A stretch of 20,711 nt of DNA from Rhizobium sp. Q54 (GCA_945865855.1 CAMBES010000005.1:1-20711), one strand, 5' to 3'. Numbered from the stretch's first letter, positions 6,890-14,872 are shown. Made by a program: numbers and translations. Notes: generated from the sequence alone by a model not told the origin.

Positions 6890-8154
6890 GCAAAACGTTT
6901 TAAGATCAGACAAGCATTAGTTCCGCCAAAACCGAATGAGTTAGACATCACGACATCAATTTTTCTTTGTTTTGCTTGCTTGGCGACCAAATCAATATCG
7001 CAGCCTTCTGATGGCTCGTCGAGATTAAGAGTTGGTGGCGCAACATTGTCGCGAATTGCTTGAATTGAGAAAATCGCCTCAACCGCTCCAGCAGCGCCAA
7101 GTAGGTGTCCGATCGATGATTTAGTCGAAGACATTGAAAGCTTGTAAGAATGGTCGCCAAAAACTTTTTTAACGGAATTAACTTCGATCTCATCACCCAT
7201 TGGAGTAGAAGTGCCGTGAGCATTGATGTAATCTATATCTTCTGGATTCATGCCGGCATGTTTTAAAGCCAACTTCATTGCATAAGTTGAGCCGCGACCA
7301 GAACTTTCTGGAGCGGTAATATGGTAAGCGTCACCCGACATTCCGTAGCCAACAACTTCTGCATAAATTTTTGCGCCACGTTTTTTGGCATGCTCTAATT
7401 CTTCAAGCACAACAATACCCGCGCCTTCGCCCATTACAAAACCGTCGCGATTCTTGTCCCATGGACGCGAACCGAGAGTTGGGTTGTCATTAAAATTAGT
7501 CGATAATGCACGCAAAGAAGCAAACCCGCCGATGCCAATTTCGCAAATGGCTGATTCAGCACCGCCAGCAATCATAACATCAACGTCGCCATATTCTATC
7601 ATGCGCGCAGAATCACCAATCGCGTGAGTGCCCGTCGCGCAAGCGGTAACGATTGCATGGTTTGGCCCCATATATCCGTATTTGATTGAAACTTGTCCGG
7701 AAGCGAGATTGATCAAACTTTGCGGGATGAAGAAAGGACTGATTTTTTTAATTCCTCTTTCTTTCATTGTTATCGCGGTTTTTTCAATCGCCGGAAGTCC
7801 GCCAATGCCGGATCCGATCATCACGCCAGTGCGATATTGCTGCTCTTCTCCTTCTGGTTTCCAACCAGAATCAGCAATAGCTTGATCTGCCGCACCCATC
7901 GCAAAATGAATGAAGCGATCCATTTTTTTCTGCTCTTTAATATCAACGTAACTGTCGAGATTGAAGAGGCCTTCTCCGATGCCGCATTTTACTTCGCCGG
8001 CAATTTTGCATGGAGATTCTTCGGGATTAAAAATTGTAATGAAACCCAAACCAGATTCACCATTAACTAATTTCGCCCATGTGCCTTCAGCACTTGAAAA
8101 TAAAGGCGTAACAGCACCAATGCCCGTTACGACAACCCGTCTTTTTTGTGTCAT
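6886..8154 (-). CDS. fabF: 3-oxoacyl-[acyl-carrier-protein] synthase II
   Basis: FabF (KAS II) condenses malonyl-ACP with acyl-ACP in the elongation cycle of fatty acid synthesis. The 422 residues carry the thiolase-fold active site: C172 in VTACATGTH, H313 in NAHGTSTPMGD, and K345 and H350 in SSTKSSIGHLLGAAGA; the glycine-rich ends GIGAVTP and NSFGFGGTNA are also present. Length is usual. ATG at 8154; the bases just upstream read CCTCC on the coding strand, so there is no Shine-Dalgarno. The stop overlaps mltG. In many relatives acpP lies directly upstream of fabF; here a glycosyltransferase takes that place, so the carrier protein must be encoded elsewhere. Confidence 0.97.
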   Translation of the reverse strand: MTQKRRVVVTGIGAVTPLFSSAEGTWAKLVNGESGLGFITIFNPEESPCKIAGEVKCGIGEGLFNLDSYVDIKEQKKMDRFIHFAMGAADQAIADSGWKPEGEEQQYRTGVMIGSGIGGLPAIEKTAITMKERGIKKISPFFIPQSLINLASGQVSIKYGYMGPNHAIVTACATGTHAIGDSARMIEYGDVDVMIAGGAESAICEIGIGGFASLRALSTNFNDNPTLGSRPWDKNRDGFVMGEGAGIVVLEELEHAKKRGAKIYAEVVGYGMSGDAYHITAPESSGRGSTYAMKLALKHAGMNPEDIDYINAHGTSTPMGDEIEVNSVKKVFGDHSYKLSMSSTKSSIGHLLGAAGAVEAIFSIQAIRDNVAPPTLNLDEPSEGCDIDLVAKQAKQRKIDVVMSNSFGFGGTNACLILKRFA

Positions 8155-8218
8155 TATTTTGGAGGTTTATTTGAGAACCGAAAAGAAGGTGCGCGTCTTA
8201 GAGAAAGAAAAATTTTAG

Positions 8219-8989
8219 TCAATTTTGTGATGCGAAAAACAATCTTCTTAGCATCACCAACAATCGCCAAAAATTTCTGCCGACGCGCAATTTACTTTTG
8301 CCGATTTTCTTGCCGTAATCGTAAAAAATCGGAATTTCATCTAGTCGCGAATCTAATCTTGCCAATTTTATCAAAAGCTCGCAGGTGTAAGTAAATTCCG
8401 GCTCTGTGATGAAATTATCTTTTTCTTTGGCAAAAAGTTTTTTCAATTTTTTAACGCTGTAGATGCGATAACCGCTGCTGTAATCTTGCAATTTTTCGCC
8501 AGAAATTTTTTTCGCAGCAAAAATATTTTGCAAAAGGAGTGAGGTAGATTTGCTAATAAGTTGGCGATGAATCGGAAAATCTGACATCACGCTATTGCCG
8601 CAGAAACGCGAGGCGACAAGAAAATCGAGAGAATTTTTTCTGAAATGTTTAAGCATTTCTTTAAGCTGCTTCGGGTTATGAGTATTGTCCGCATCGAGAG
8701 TAATCACCAGATCATCCTTAGCAGTATCATCGGTGGAATTTTTGATCACCTCAAGAAAAAGTCTTTTGTAAGCAAGGCCCAATCCGCGCTGATTTTTTTT
8801 TGGCAGAACAATTATTTTATACGACTTTTGAAATTCAGCAATAACGCGCGAGGAGCCGTCAAACGTGCCATCAACGCACATAATAACTTCAAACTTCTCA
8901 CCTAAATCTTTTAATTCACAAAAAAGATTAGTAAAAACTTTAGGAAGATTTTTTTCCTCGTTTAGGCAGCAGAGAAGAACTTTGATCAA
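8219..8989 (-). CDS. Family 2 glycosyltransferase (dolichyl-phosphate mannosyltransferase-like), 256 aa
   Basis: A GT-A fold sugar transferase, probably acting on a lipid-linked acceptor at the cytoplasmic face of the membrane. It opens with IKVLLCCLNEEKNLPKV, the usual first strand and loop for nucleotide-sugar binding, followed by VDGTFDGSS (39-47) and the metal-binding LDADNTHNP (98-106; D99 and D101). The stretch YSSGYRIYSVKKLKKLF is typical of the DPM1-like branch. No membrane helix is present. The reading frame extends upstream to a TTG at 9040, but no ATG fits; I chose the TTG at 8989, which starts the protein as MIKVLLCCLNEEK like its relatives. It diverges from the SdhA-like gene 62 bases away. 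Donor and acceptor cannot be named. Confidence 0.82.
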   Translation of the reverse strand: MIKVLLCCLNEEKNLPKVFTNLFCELKDLGEKFEVIMCVDGTFDGSSRVIAEFQKSYKIIVLPKKNQRGLGLAYKRLFLEVIKNSTDDTAKDDLVITLDADNTHNPKQLKEMLKHFRKNSLDFLVASRFCGNSVMSDFPIHRQLISKSTSLLLQNIFAAKKISGEKLQDYSSGYRIYSVKKLKKLFAKEKDNFITEPEFTYTCELLIKLARLDSRLDEIPIFYDYGKKIGKSKLRVGRNFWRLLVMLRRLFFASQN

Positions 8990-9051
8990 TTTTAAGAAAT
9001 TAAATTTTAGATTCAGACACAATCCGAAATCTAAAAACAAAAATCAAAAAT

Positions 9052-10812
9052 TTGTTAATCTCCAAACAATCATTCGACATTGTAATTATTGGCTCGGGCG
9101 GCGCTGGCTTAATGGCGGCAATTTCAGCGATTGATGCTGGCACAAAAAATATTGCAGTAATCAGCAAGGTCATTCCAACCAGTAGCCACACAGTTGCAGC
9201 CAAAGGCGGAATTAATGCCGCTCTTAGCAATATAGAAAATGATGATTGGAAGTGGCATGCTTACGATACATTAAAAGGCGGAGACTATTTAGCTGACAAT
9301 GACGCCGTTGAACTACTTTGCCGCGAAGCACAAACAGCAATTATAGATTTAGAAAAAATGGGCATGGTTTTCTCGCGCGGAGAAAACGGCAAAATTTCTC
9401 AGCGCGCTTACGGCGGCCAAACTACAAATTTTGGACAAGGCGAAATAGCCTATCGCGCCTGCTATTCCAAAGATAAAACAGGTCACACAATTCTTCATAC
9501 TCTGCACGAACAAGCGCTAAAAAATGGAGTGAAATTTTTCTCAGAATTTTTTGTTACAGATTTATTGATTGAATCAAAAAATCATTGCCACGGTTGTCTC
9601 GCGCTAGATTTAAATTCTGGCGAGTTGGTAATTTTTTCTGCCGCAACAGTAATCCTTGCGACCGGCGGCTACAGCCAAATTTATCAAAATACAACATCGT
9701 CTCTGATCTGCACTGGCGACGGTTCTGCCTTAGTTTTTAAAGAAGGCTTGCCGCTGCAAGACATGGAGTTCGTACAATTTCATCCAACCGGAATTCAAGG
9801 TCGCGGATTTCTTGTAACGGAAGCTGCACGAGGTGAGGGAGGCTATCTAGTAAATTCCTCTGGCAAGCGTTTCATGCAAAATTATGCGCCAAAAATGTTG
9901 GAGCTTGCCTCGCGCGATGTGATCTCGCAAGCAATGGCTACAGAAATTCAAAATGGAGAAAAAATTTATCTCGATCTCCGTCATTTGAGCGAAGAGGTTC
10001 TGCGCAATAAACTTCCTGGCGTTGTTGAGTTAGTAAAAAATTTTGTACGCCTTGATGTAAAAAAAGATCTCATTCCTGTATCGCCTTCTGCGCATTACAC
10101 GATGGGCGGAATTCCAACTGATCTCGACTGCATTGTAATCTCAGGGCTGATGGCCGTAGGCGAAACAGCCTGTGTTTCTGTACATGGCGCCAATCGCTTA
10201 GGATGTAATTCTTTGCTCGATTTAATTGTCTTTGGAAAAATTGCAGGGGAAAAAGCTGGGGAAAAAGCCAGGGAAAAAGCCGGGAAAAAAGCAGCAGAAA
10301 AGTCTTCGCAACAAAACACAAAAATCGCAGAAAAAATTGCGGCAGAAAAAATCGAAAAACTGCTAGCCATTCTCGGACTATGCGAGGCTGATAATAACAC
10401 ATCGCTGAGTGCGCTTAAAAAAGAACTCCAAGAAAATAACGAAAAACATCTTGGGGTTTTCCGCGATGAAAAACTGCTAAAACTAGGATTAGCAAAGACC
10501 CAGGAACTTTACGAAATTTTTAAAAACTATAAAATCAAAGATAAAAATTTGATCTGGAATGAAGAATTAATCGCTTATTTCGAGCTTGAAAATCTTTTGC
10601 TAAATTCTTTGGCAACAAATTTTTCTGCGCTAAATCGTCGCGAAAGTCGCGGCGCGCATTACCGCTCAGATTTTCAAAATCGTGACGATAAAAATTTTCA
10701 CGCTCACAGTTTAGTGCGAATGGGAAGTGAGTTAGAATTTACTAAAAAGGCTGTTCGCAATTCTTCAGAAATTCTCGAACTCAATTTAAAATTACAAAAA
10801 AGGAGCTACTAA
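9052..10812 (+). CDS. sdhA: Succinate dehydrogenase/fumarate reductase flavoprotein subunit (SdhA-like), 586 aa
   Basis: This FAD subunit interconverts succinate and fumarate and passes electrons to an Fe-S subunit. The Rossmann motif GSGGAG is at residues 14-19, and H46 in TSSHTVAAKGG is the histidine that bonds covalently to FAD. Substrate residues are kept: H244 (QFHPTG), E257 in TEAARGEGG, the proton-shuttling R288 (LASRDV), H348 (SAHYTMGGIPT) and R382 (GANRLGCNSLLD). The C-terminal domain keeps NRRESRGAHYRSDF. L-aspartate oxidase is less likely because the FAD histidine and SRGAH motif favour SdhA. It is divergent and ends without the usual extended tail, has a lysine/alanine-rich insert from a 12-base tandem repeat, starts with TTG (9052), and has no sdhB, sdhC or sdhD beside it. 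It may be a second copy. Confidence 0.8.
   Translation: MLISKQSFDIVIIGSGGAGLMAAISAIDAGTKNIAVISKVIPTSSHTVAAKGGINAALSNIENDDWKWHAYDTLKGGDYLADNDAVELLCREAQTAIIDLEKMGMVFSRGENGKISQRAYGGQTTNFGQGEIAYRACYSKDKTGHTILHTLHEQALKNGVKFFSEFFVTDLLIESKNHCHGCLALDLNSGELVIFSAATVILATGGYSQIYQNTTSSLICTGDGSALVFKEGLPLQDMEFVQFHPTGIQGRGFLVTEAARGEGGYLVNSSGKRFMQNYAPKMLELASRDVISQAMATEIQNGEKIYLDLRHLSEEVLRNKLPGVVELVKNFVRLDVKKDLIPVSPSAHYTMGGIPTDLDCIVISGLMAVGETACVSVHGANRLGCNSLLDLIVFGKIAGEKAGEKAREKAGKKAAEKSSQQNTKIAEKIAAEKIEKLLAILGLCEADNNTSLSALKKELQENNEKHLGVFRDEKLLKLGLAKTQELYEIFKNYKIKDKNLIWNEELIAYFELENLLLNSLATNFSALNRRESRGAHYRSDFQNRDDKNFHAHSLVRMGSELEFTKKAVRNSSEILELNLKLQKRSY
10246..10293 (+). repeat. Four 12-base tandem units inside the SdhA-like gene
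   Basis: Four adjacent units close to GGGGAAAAAGCC lie in frame and encode a run of GEKA, GEKA, REKA and GKKA, followed by more alternating lysine/alanine text to about 10350. The insert sits between the flavin domain (ending NSLLDLIVFGKIAGE) and the helical C-terminal domain, where family members normally have a short variable linker. It looks like slippage expansion that preserved the frame. Confidence 0.8.
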
Positions 10813-11228
10813 TGTCGATTACAGCCCGAGCAAAATATCTCGGCGAACTACGTGCCGAATCAATTCACGTAAAGTCGGGAAGCGTTGTTATTACTGATGC
10901 ACCGGTGGATAATAAAGGTAAGGGCGAAGCTTTTTCACCAACTGATTTGCTGGCGACCTCGCTTGCAACTTGCATGATAACGGTCATGGGAATTGTCGCG
11001 AATCAGCAGAATTTATCGCTCGAAAATTTACGTTGCGACGTGACAAAAATCATGACGATGAATCCGCGTCGGATCAAAGAAATCATCATCGAATTTCACT
11101 TTGCGCCGAATAATTTTAACGAAAAAGAAAAAGAGATTTTGCGAGATGCGGCCTACTCTTGCCCAGTTGCGCTTAGCCTTCATCCCGATCTAAAAAAAAC
11201 AACGATCTTCAATTTCCAAAACTCTTGA
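10812..11228 (+). CDS. OsmC/Ohr family protein, 138 aa
   Basis: OsmC-fold proteins reduce organic or fatty-acid hydroperoxides with a pair of reactive cysteines. Both are visible: C54 in SPTDLLATSLATCMITVMG, on the central helix, and C117 in YSCPVALSLHPD. The 138 residues fit the family. The ATG at 10812 shares its A with the SdhA-like stop (TAATG) and follows a clear GGAG six to nine bases upstream, the only convincing Shine-Dalgarno site in the window. The two genes are clearly co-translated. A link between flavoprotein leakage of reactive oxygen and this peroxidase is possible but inferred. It is closer to the general OsmC/YhfA-like group than to true Ohr, though this cannot be settled here. 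Confidence 0.88.
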   Translation: MSITARAKYLGELRAESIHVKSGSVVITDAPVDNKGKGEAFSPTDLLATSLATCMITVMGIVANQQNLSLENLRCDVTKIMTMNPRRIKEIIIEFHFAPNNFNEKEKEILRDAAYSCPVALSLHPDLKKTTIFNFQNS

Positions 11229-11246
11229 GAGTGGTGATCTCAAGAG
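11222..11246 (+). terminator. Hairpin overlapping the osmC-family stop
   Basis: CTCTTGAGA (11222-11230) and TCTCAAGAG (11238-11246) are exact inverse complements around a 7-base loop, and the first arm contains the stop codon. Only a poor T-rich tail (ATTATTTG) follows. A second, AT-only hairpin at 11284-11300 (GTAAAAT/ATTTTAC) is followed by TTTT. Either or both may end the sdhA-osmC transcript. Confidence 0.5.
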
Positions 11247-11348
11247 CTGGATTATTTGTGGTGTGATCTGTGGTGAGACCGCAGTAAAATATAATTTTAC
11301 TTTTAAAGGACTCAAGAAAAAATTTAACACCATTTCGCTCTCTAGATT

Positions 11349-11424
11349 CGTCATTGCAAAGAGCAAAAACGACTCTTCAGTTGAGAGTGCTAGGGCGGAT
11401 TGCGCGCTGCACTCGCAATGAGGG
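11349..11424. repeat. Decayed palindromic intergenic element between the osmC-like gene and atpC
   Basis: The outer ends are inverse complements (TCATTGC at 11351-11357, GCAATGA at 11415-11421), and the inner sequences CAAAGAGC and GATTGCGCGCTGCACTCGCAATGAGG resemble the widespread TCATTGCGAG...CTCGCAATGA elements seen between genes in Rickettsia and other bacteria. A small inner hairpin, ACTCT/AGAGT (11372-11388), is followed on the minus strand by CGTTTTT, which would suit termination of the atpDC transcript. The arms have diverged, so this is an old copy. The remainder of 11229-11490 shows no gene. Confidence 0.5.
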
Positions 11425-11490
11425 AGTGGATTTGTGATAAAATCTAATTGAATTGGCGAAGTTTTATAGAAGCGACAAGAACAAACCGGG

Positions 11491-11757
11491 TCAGTTTTTT
11501 ATATTTCCATCAACCAGAACCGAGAGCTTTTCGTACCCATCCATCTCAGCGTAACCACCAACAACGTCGAGCTGCTTAACAATATTTTGCTTATCGTCAA
11601 AAACAGTAATTTGACCTTCGCTAATCAAGGCAACAACGGCTTCATGACCATGCATGAAGCCAATGTCACCAAGGGTCGAAGGTATAACGGCCATGTGACA
11701 ATTGCCGTTAAAAATAACACCTTCTGGAGAAATGATTTCGAGCTTTAGATTCGACAT
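11491..11757 (-). CDS. atpC: ATP synthase F1 epsilon subunit, short form (88 aa)
   Basis: The epsilon subunit sits on the rotor stalk and couples gamma to the c-ring; in many bacteria its C-terminal helices also inhibit ATP hydrolysis. The 88 residues make only the N-terminal beta-sandwich: LKLEIISPEGVIFNG, the conserved VIPSTLGDIGFMHGHEAVVA, and VVGGYAEMDGYEKLSVLVDG. E. coli epsilon has 139 residues, so the helical inhibitory domain is missing. No continuation in another frame resembles it, so this looks like a genuine short form rather than a frameshift. The ATG overlaps the atpD stop as TAATG. Confidence 0.93.
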   Translation of the reverse strand: MSNLKLEIISPEGVIFNGNCHMAVIPSTLGDIGFMHGHEAVVALISEGQITVFDDKQNIVKQLDVVGGYAEMDGYEKLSVLVDGNIKN

Positions 11758-13181
11758 TATTTCGTTTCTTTCAAAAGTTTTTCACCTTTCTCAACTGCCT
11801 CTTCGATGTTTCCGACCATGTAGAAAGCGGATTCAGGAAGGTAGTCATACTCGCCGGCACAAATTGATTTGAAACCTTGCACAGTATCTTTCAGAGAAAC
11901 CAATTTTCCTGGCGCACCAGTGAAAACTTCAGCAACGTGGAAAGGTTGTGACAAGAAACGTTGGATTTTTCTCGCACGAGCAACTGTCAATTTATCTTCT
12001 TCAGAAAGCTCATCCATGCCAAGAATCGCGATGATGTCTTGTAGAGATTTATAAGCCTGAAGAGTTTTTTGAACTTCGCGCGCAACGTCGTAATGCTCTT
12101 GTCCAACAACACGTGGATCAAGAATGCGCGAGGTTGAATCAAGAGGATCTACCGCTGGGTAAATACCAATTTCGGCGATTTGACGCGAAAGAACTGTAGT
12201 GGCATCCAAGTGCGAAAATGAAGTCGCCGGAGCCGGATCAGTCAAGTCATCGGCAGGAACATAGATAGCTTGCACTGAAGTGATTGAGCCATTCTTAGTT
12301 GAAGTAATGCGCTCTTGCATCATCCCCATTTCAGTCGCAAGGGTTGGTTGATAACCTACGGCTGAAGGGATACGACCCAACAAGGCAGAAACTTCCGAAC
12401 CCGCTTGAGTGAAACGGAAAATATTATCGACGAAGAAAAGCACGTCGCGACCTTCTTTGTCACGGAAATATTCTGCTTGAGTCAAACCTGTTAAGGCAAC
12501 GCGGGCACGGGCTCCAGGTGGCTCGTTCATTTGCCCGTAAACAAGTGCAACTTTAGAATTCTTTAAATTTTTTACGTCAATTACGCCCGAATCCATCATC
12601 TCATGATAAAGATCATTACCCTCACGAGTTCTTTCGCCAACTCCGGCAAATACTGAATATCCAGAGTGGGCCTTCGCAACGTTGTTGATCAATTCCATGA
12701 TCAAAACTGTTTTACCAACGCCGGCACCGCCAAACAAACCGATCTTTCCACCTTTGGAATAAGGAGCGAGAAGATCGATTACTTTAATGCCAGTAACTAA
12801 AATTTCGGTTTCAGTTGCTTGCTCTACGAGCTCAGGAGCTGAAGCGTGAATCGGAAATAATTCTTTTGATTCGATCGGGCCTTTTTCATCGATCGGCTCA
12901 CCGATTACGTTCATGATGCGACCCAAAGTTCCTTCGCCAACTGGAACAGAAATCGGGCGACCAGTGTCAATCACTTCAGCGCCACGAGTTAGTCCGTCGG
13001 TCGAGTCCATGGCGATGGTACGCACAGTTTTTTCGCCAACGTGAAGGGCTACTTCGAGCACCAATGTTTTGCCGTCATTTTGACAAGTAAGCGCGCTGTA
13101 AATCGCCGGCATTTCGCCATTTTCGAATTCAACGTCAACGACCGCAGAAATTACCTGCGTGATTTTTCCTTTATTTTGCAT
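11757..13181 (-). CDS. atpD: ATP synthase F1 beta subunit
   Basis: The catalytic subunit of the membrane-bound F1Fo ATP synthase, on the cytoplasmic face. The 474 residues carry the P-loop GGAGVGKT (151-158), the catalytic glutamate in GERTREGND (182-190), the Walker B strand DVLFFVDNIFRFTQAG, the ALLGRIPSAVGYQPTLA loop and the DELSEEDK motif of the catch region. ATG at 13181 follows no Shine-Dalgarno. Usually atpH-atpA-atpG precede it; here the upstream 290 bases are non-coding and then nuoD diverges, so atpDC has become a separate transcription unit with its own promoter in that gap. Confidence 0.98.
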   Translation of the reverse strand: MQNKGKITQVISAVVDVEFENGEMPAIYSALTCQNDGKTLVLEVALHVGEKTVRTIAMDSTDGLTRGAEVIDTGRPISVPVGEGTLGRIMNVIGEPIDEKGPIESKELFPIHASAPELVEQATETEILVTGIKVIDLLAPYSKGGKIGLFGGAGVGKTVLIMELINNVAKAHSGYSVFAGVGERTREGNDLYHEMMDSGVIDVKNLKNSKVALVYGQMNEPPGARARVALTGLTQAEYFRDKEGRDVLFFVDNIFRFTQAGSEVSALLGRIPSAVGYQPTLATEMGMMQERITSTKNGSITSVQAIYVPADDLTDPAPATSFSHLDATTVLSRQIAEIGIYPAVDPLDSTSRILDPRVVGQEHYDVAREVQKTLQAYKSLQDIIAILGMDELSEEDKLTVARARKIQRFLSQPFHVAEVFTGAPGKLVSLKDTVQGFKSICAGEYDYLPESAFYMVGNIEEAVEKGEKLLKETK

Positions 13182-13471
13182 GCTTGGGGACGGAGTTGTA
13201 GGGCTAAGAGAAAAAGGGCGGGCAACGTAAAAAACGTAATCATGAAGTGCAAGCGCCTAAATTAAATTAACTCACTCTTTTGGTCGCCCCCGTTATATTT
13301 CAGCAACTCAACTCTATAATTTTTTCCAATCTTGCACCCGCTATCCGGGCAAAAGCAGGGGCAATTTGAAGAGAACAAGAATAAACTAATCTGCTCGAGA
13401 TCGGTTCTCTTTGATTTTTGATTTTTAACTCTGATTTTGTCGCCATTTTTCCAATCAAAAATCTTAAATTA
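13182..13471. promoter_or_regulatory. Divergent intergenic region between atpD and nuoD
   Basis: About 290 bases with no convincing gene, which must hold promoters for both directions. For atpD, a minus-strand TTGCAC near 13242 is a possible -35 box, but its -10 partner is poor. Two inverted repeats stand out: TTGCACCCGC/GCAGGGGCAA (about 13331-13363, 8 of 10 pairs) and AGAGAAC/GTTCTCT (about 13372-13411, 7 pairs around a long loop). A TTG-started extension of nuoD to 13418 is possible but unlikely. Confidence 0.4.
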
Positions 13472-14647
13472 ATGTCTTTCGAAACTAAAAATGTTACGAT
13501 CAATTTCGGCCCGCAACATCCTGCTGCACACGGCGTTTTGCGCCTCGTTCTCGAAATGGATGGCGAGGTAATTACTCGCGCCGACCCTCATATCGGCCTG
13601 CTCCATCGCGGCACTGAGAAATTAATTGAATATAAAACTTACCTACAGGCAGTTCCTTATTTTGATCGCCTCGATTACGTTTCGCCTATGTGCCAAGAGC
13701 ATGCTTACGCTTTGGCAGTGGAAAAACTTTTAGGCATTCAAGTTCCGCGCCGCGCACAATTTATTCGCGTATTATTTTCTGAGATCACTCGCATCTTAAA
13801 TCACATAATGGCCATAACAACTCAGGCTCTAGACGTTGGGGCGATGACGCCACTTTTATGGATGTTCGAAGAGCGTGAAAAAATGATCTCATTTTACGAA
13901 AAAGTTTCTGGATCAAGAATGCATGCCGCCTACATTCGTCCCGGCGGAGTTCATCAAGATTTACCCGACGGCTTGCTCGCAGAAATTAAAAAATTCGCCG
14001 AAGAATTTCCAAAAAGAATCGACGATATGGAAGATCTCCTCACTGATAACCGTATCTTTAAGCAGCGCATGGTTGATGTCGGCATAGTCAGCAAAGAAGA
14101 AGCTCTCGATTGGGGATTTTCCGGCCCGATGATTCGCGGCTCAGGAATCGCCTGGGATCTGCGCAAATCACAACCTTACGAAATTTACAGCGAATTAGAT
14201 TTTGATATTCCAGTTGGCAAAAATGGCGACTCTTACGACCGCTATTTAATTCGCGTCGAAGAAATGCGGGAGTCAGTAAAATTAATTTTACAATGCATCG
14301 AAAAAATGCCAGAAGGTCTAGTGACTGTTGATGATCCAAAAATTTCTCCACCGAAAAGATCTGAGACAAAACACGACATGGAATCGCTAATCAATCATTT
14401 CAAACTTTTCACCGAAGGCTATCACGTTCCCGCCGGCGAAACTTACGCCTCGGTCGAAGCACCAAAAGGTGAATTCGGAGTTTACATTATTTCCGACGGC
14501 TCAAACAAACCGCATCGTTGCCGCGTTCGCGCGCCTGGCTTCGCGCATCTGCAAGGATTAGAATTCATGGTCAAAGGTCACATGCTTGCTGACGTGGTGA
14601 CTATAATCTCCACCCAAGACATAGTTTTTGGCGAAGTTGACAGGTAA
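13472..14647 (+). CDS. nuoD: NADH-quinone oxidoreductase subunit D
   Basis: NuoD (49-kDa subunit) forms much of the ubiquinone pocket of respiratory complex I, on the peripheral arm at the membrane. From ATG 13472 the 391 residues begin MSFETKNVTINFGPQHPAAH, the standard start for this family; the conserved HGVLRLVLEMDGE, RADPHIGLLHRGTEKLIEYK, and C-terminal DIVFGEVDR are all present. Length matches alphaproteobacterial NuoD. No nuoC precedes it and no nuoE follows, so the complex I genes are split: nuoF lies 2.5 kb away on the other strand beside ispDF. No Shine-Dalgarno precedes the start. Confidence 0.97.
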   Translation: MSFETKNVTINFGPQHPAAHGVLRLVLEMDGEVITRADPHIGLLHRGTEKLIEYKTYLQAVPYFDRLDYVSPMCQEHAYALAVEKLLGIQVPRRAQFIRVLFSEITRILNHIMAITTQALDVGAMTPLLWMFEEREKMISFYEKVSGSRMHAAYIRPGGVHQDLPDGLLAEIKKFAEEFPKRIDDMEDLLTDNRIFKQRMVDVGIVSKEEALDWGFSGPMIRGSGIAWDLRKSQPYEIYSELDFDIPVGKNGDSYDRYLIRVEEMRESVKLILQCIEKMPEGLVTVDDPKISPPKRSETKHDMESLINHFKLFTEGYHVPAGETYASVEAPKGEFGVYIISDGSNKPHRCRVRAPGFAHLQGLEFMVKGHMLADVVTIISTQDIVFGEVDR

Positions 14648-14720
14648 TTTTTGATTCTTACTTTGCGCCGCCCTCAAGTAACTCCCCCCAATTTTTAAGC
14701 CAAATTTTTCAGCTGTTTTC

Positions 14721-14846
14721 ATGAAAATCTTCAACTCCCTCAAGTCTGCTAAAAATAGAGACAAGAACTGCAAAATCGTTCGTCGCAAAGGTCGTCTTTA
14801 CGTAATCAATAAAGTTAAGCCGCGCTTCAAAGCTCGCCAAGGCTAA
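14721..14846 (+). CDS. rpmJ: 50S ribosomal protein L36, zinc-free type
   Basis: A 41-residue basic protein of the large ribosomal subunit. The reading MKIFNSLKSAKNRDKNCKIV, then RRKGRLYVINKVKPRFKARQG, matches the alternative L36 form typical of alphaproteobacteria. Only one cysteine (C17) is present, so the CxxC...C...H zinc site of the classic form is lost, which is normal for this type. It lies 73 bases after nuoD and just before a palindromic repeat pair. ATG at 14721; no Shine-Dalgarno. The gene is short but the match is over its whole length. Confidence 0.95.
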   Translation: MKIFNSLKSAKNRDKNCKIVRRKGRLYVINKVKPRFKARQG

Positions 14847-14872
14847 CTTTCTTGGGCAGGCCCCTTCAGATC

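Noticed and set aside
8146..8394. Rightward open frame near a GGAGGT at about 8160
   Set aside because: It covers the fabF leader and the end of the glycosyltransferase gene, its product resembles nothing, and the GGAGGT lies inside the frame instead of before its start.
10070..10402. Leftward open frames opposite the sdhA repeat
   Set aside because: Phenylalanine- and alanine-rich text is the antisense of the lysine/alanine tandem repeat, not a protein.
9052..10812. L-aspartate oxidase (nadB) as the identity of the flavoprotein
   Set aside because: The covalent-FAD histidine in SHTVAAKGG and the C-terminal SRGAH region fit SdhA/FrdA better than NadB.
13418..13471. N-terminal extension of NuoD from a TTG
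   Set aside because: The ATG at 13472 gives exactly the conserved family start; the added 18 residues have no family counterpart.
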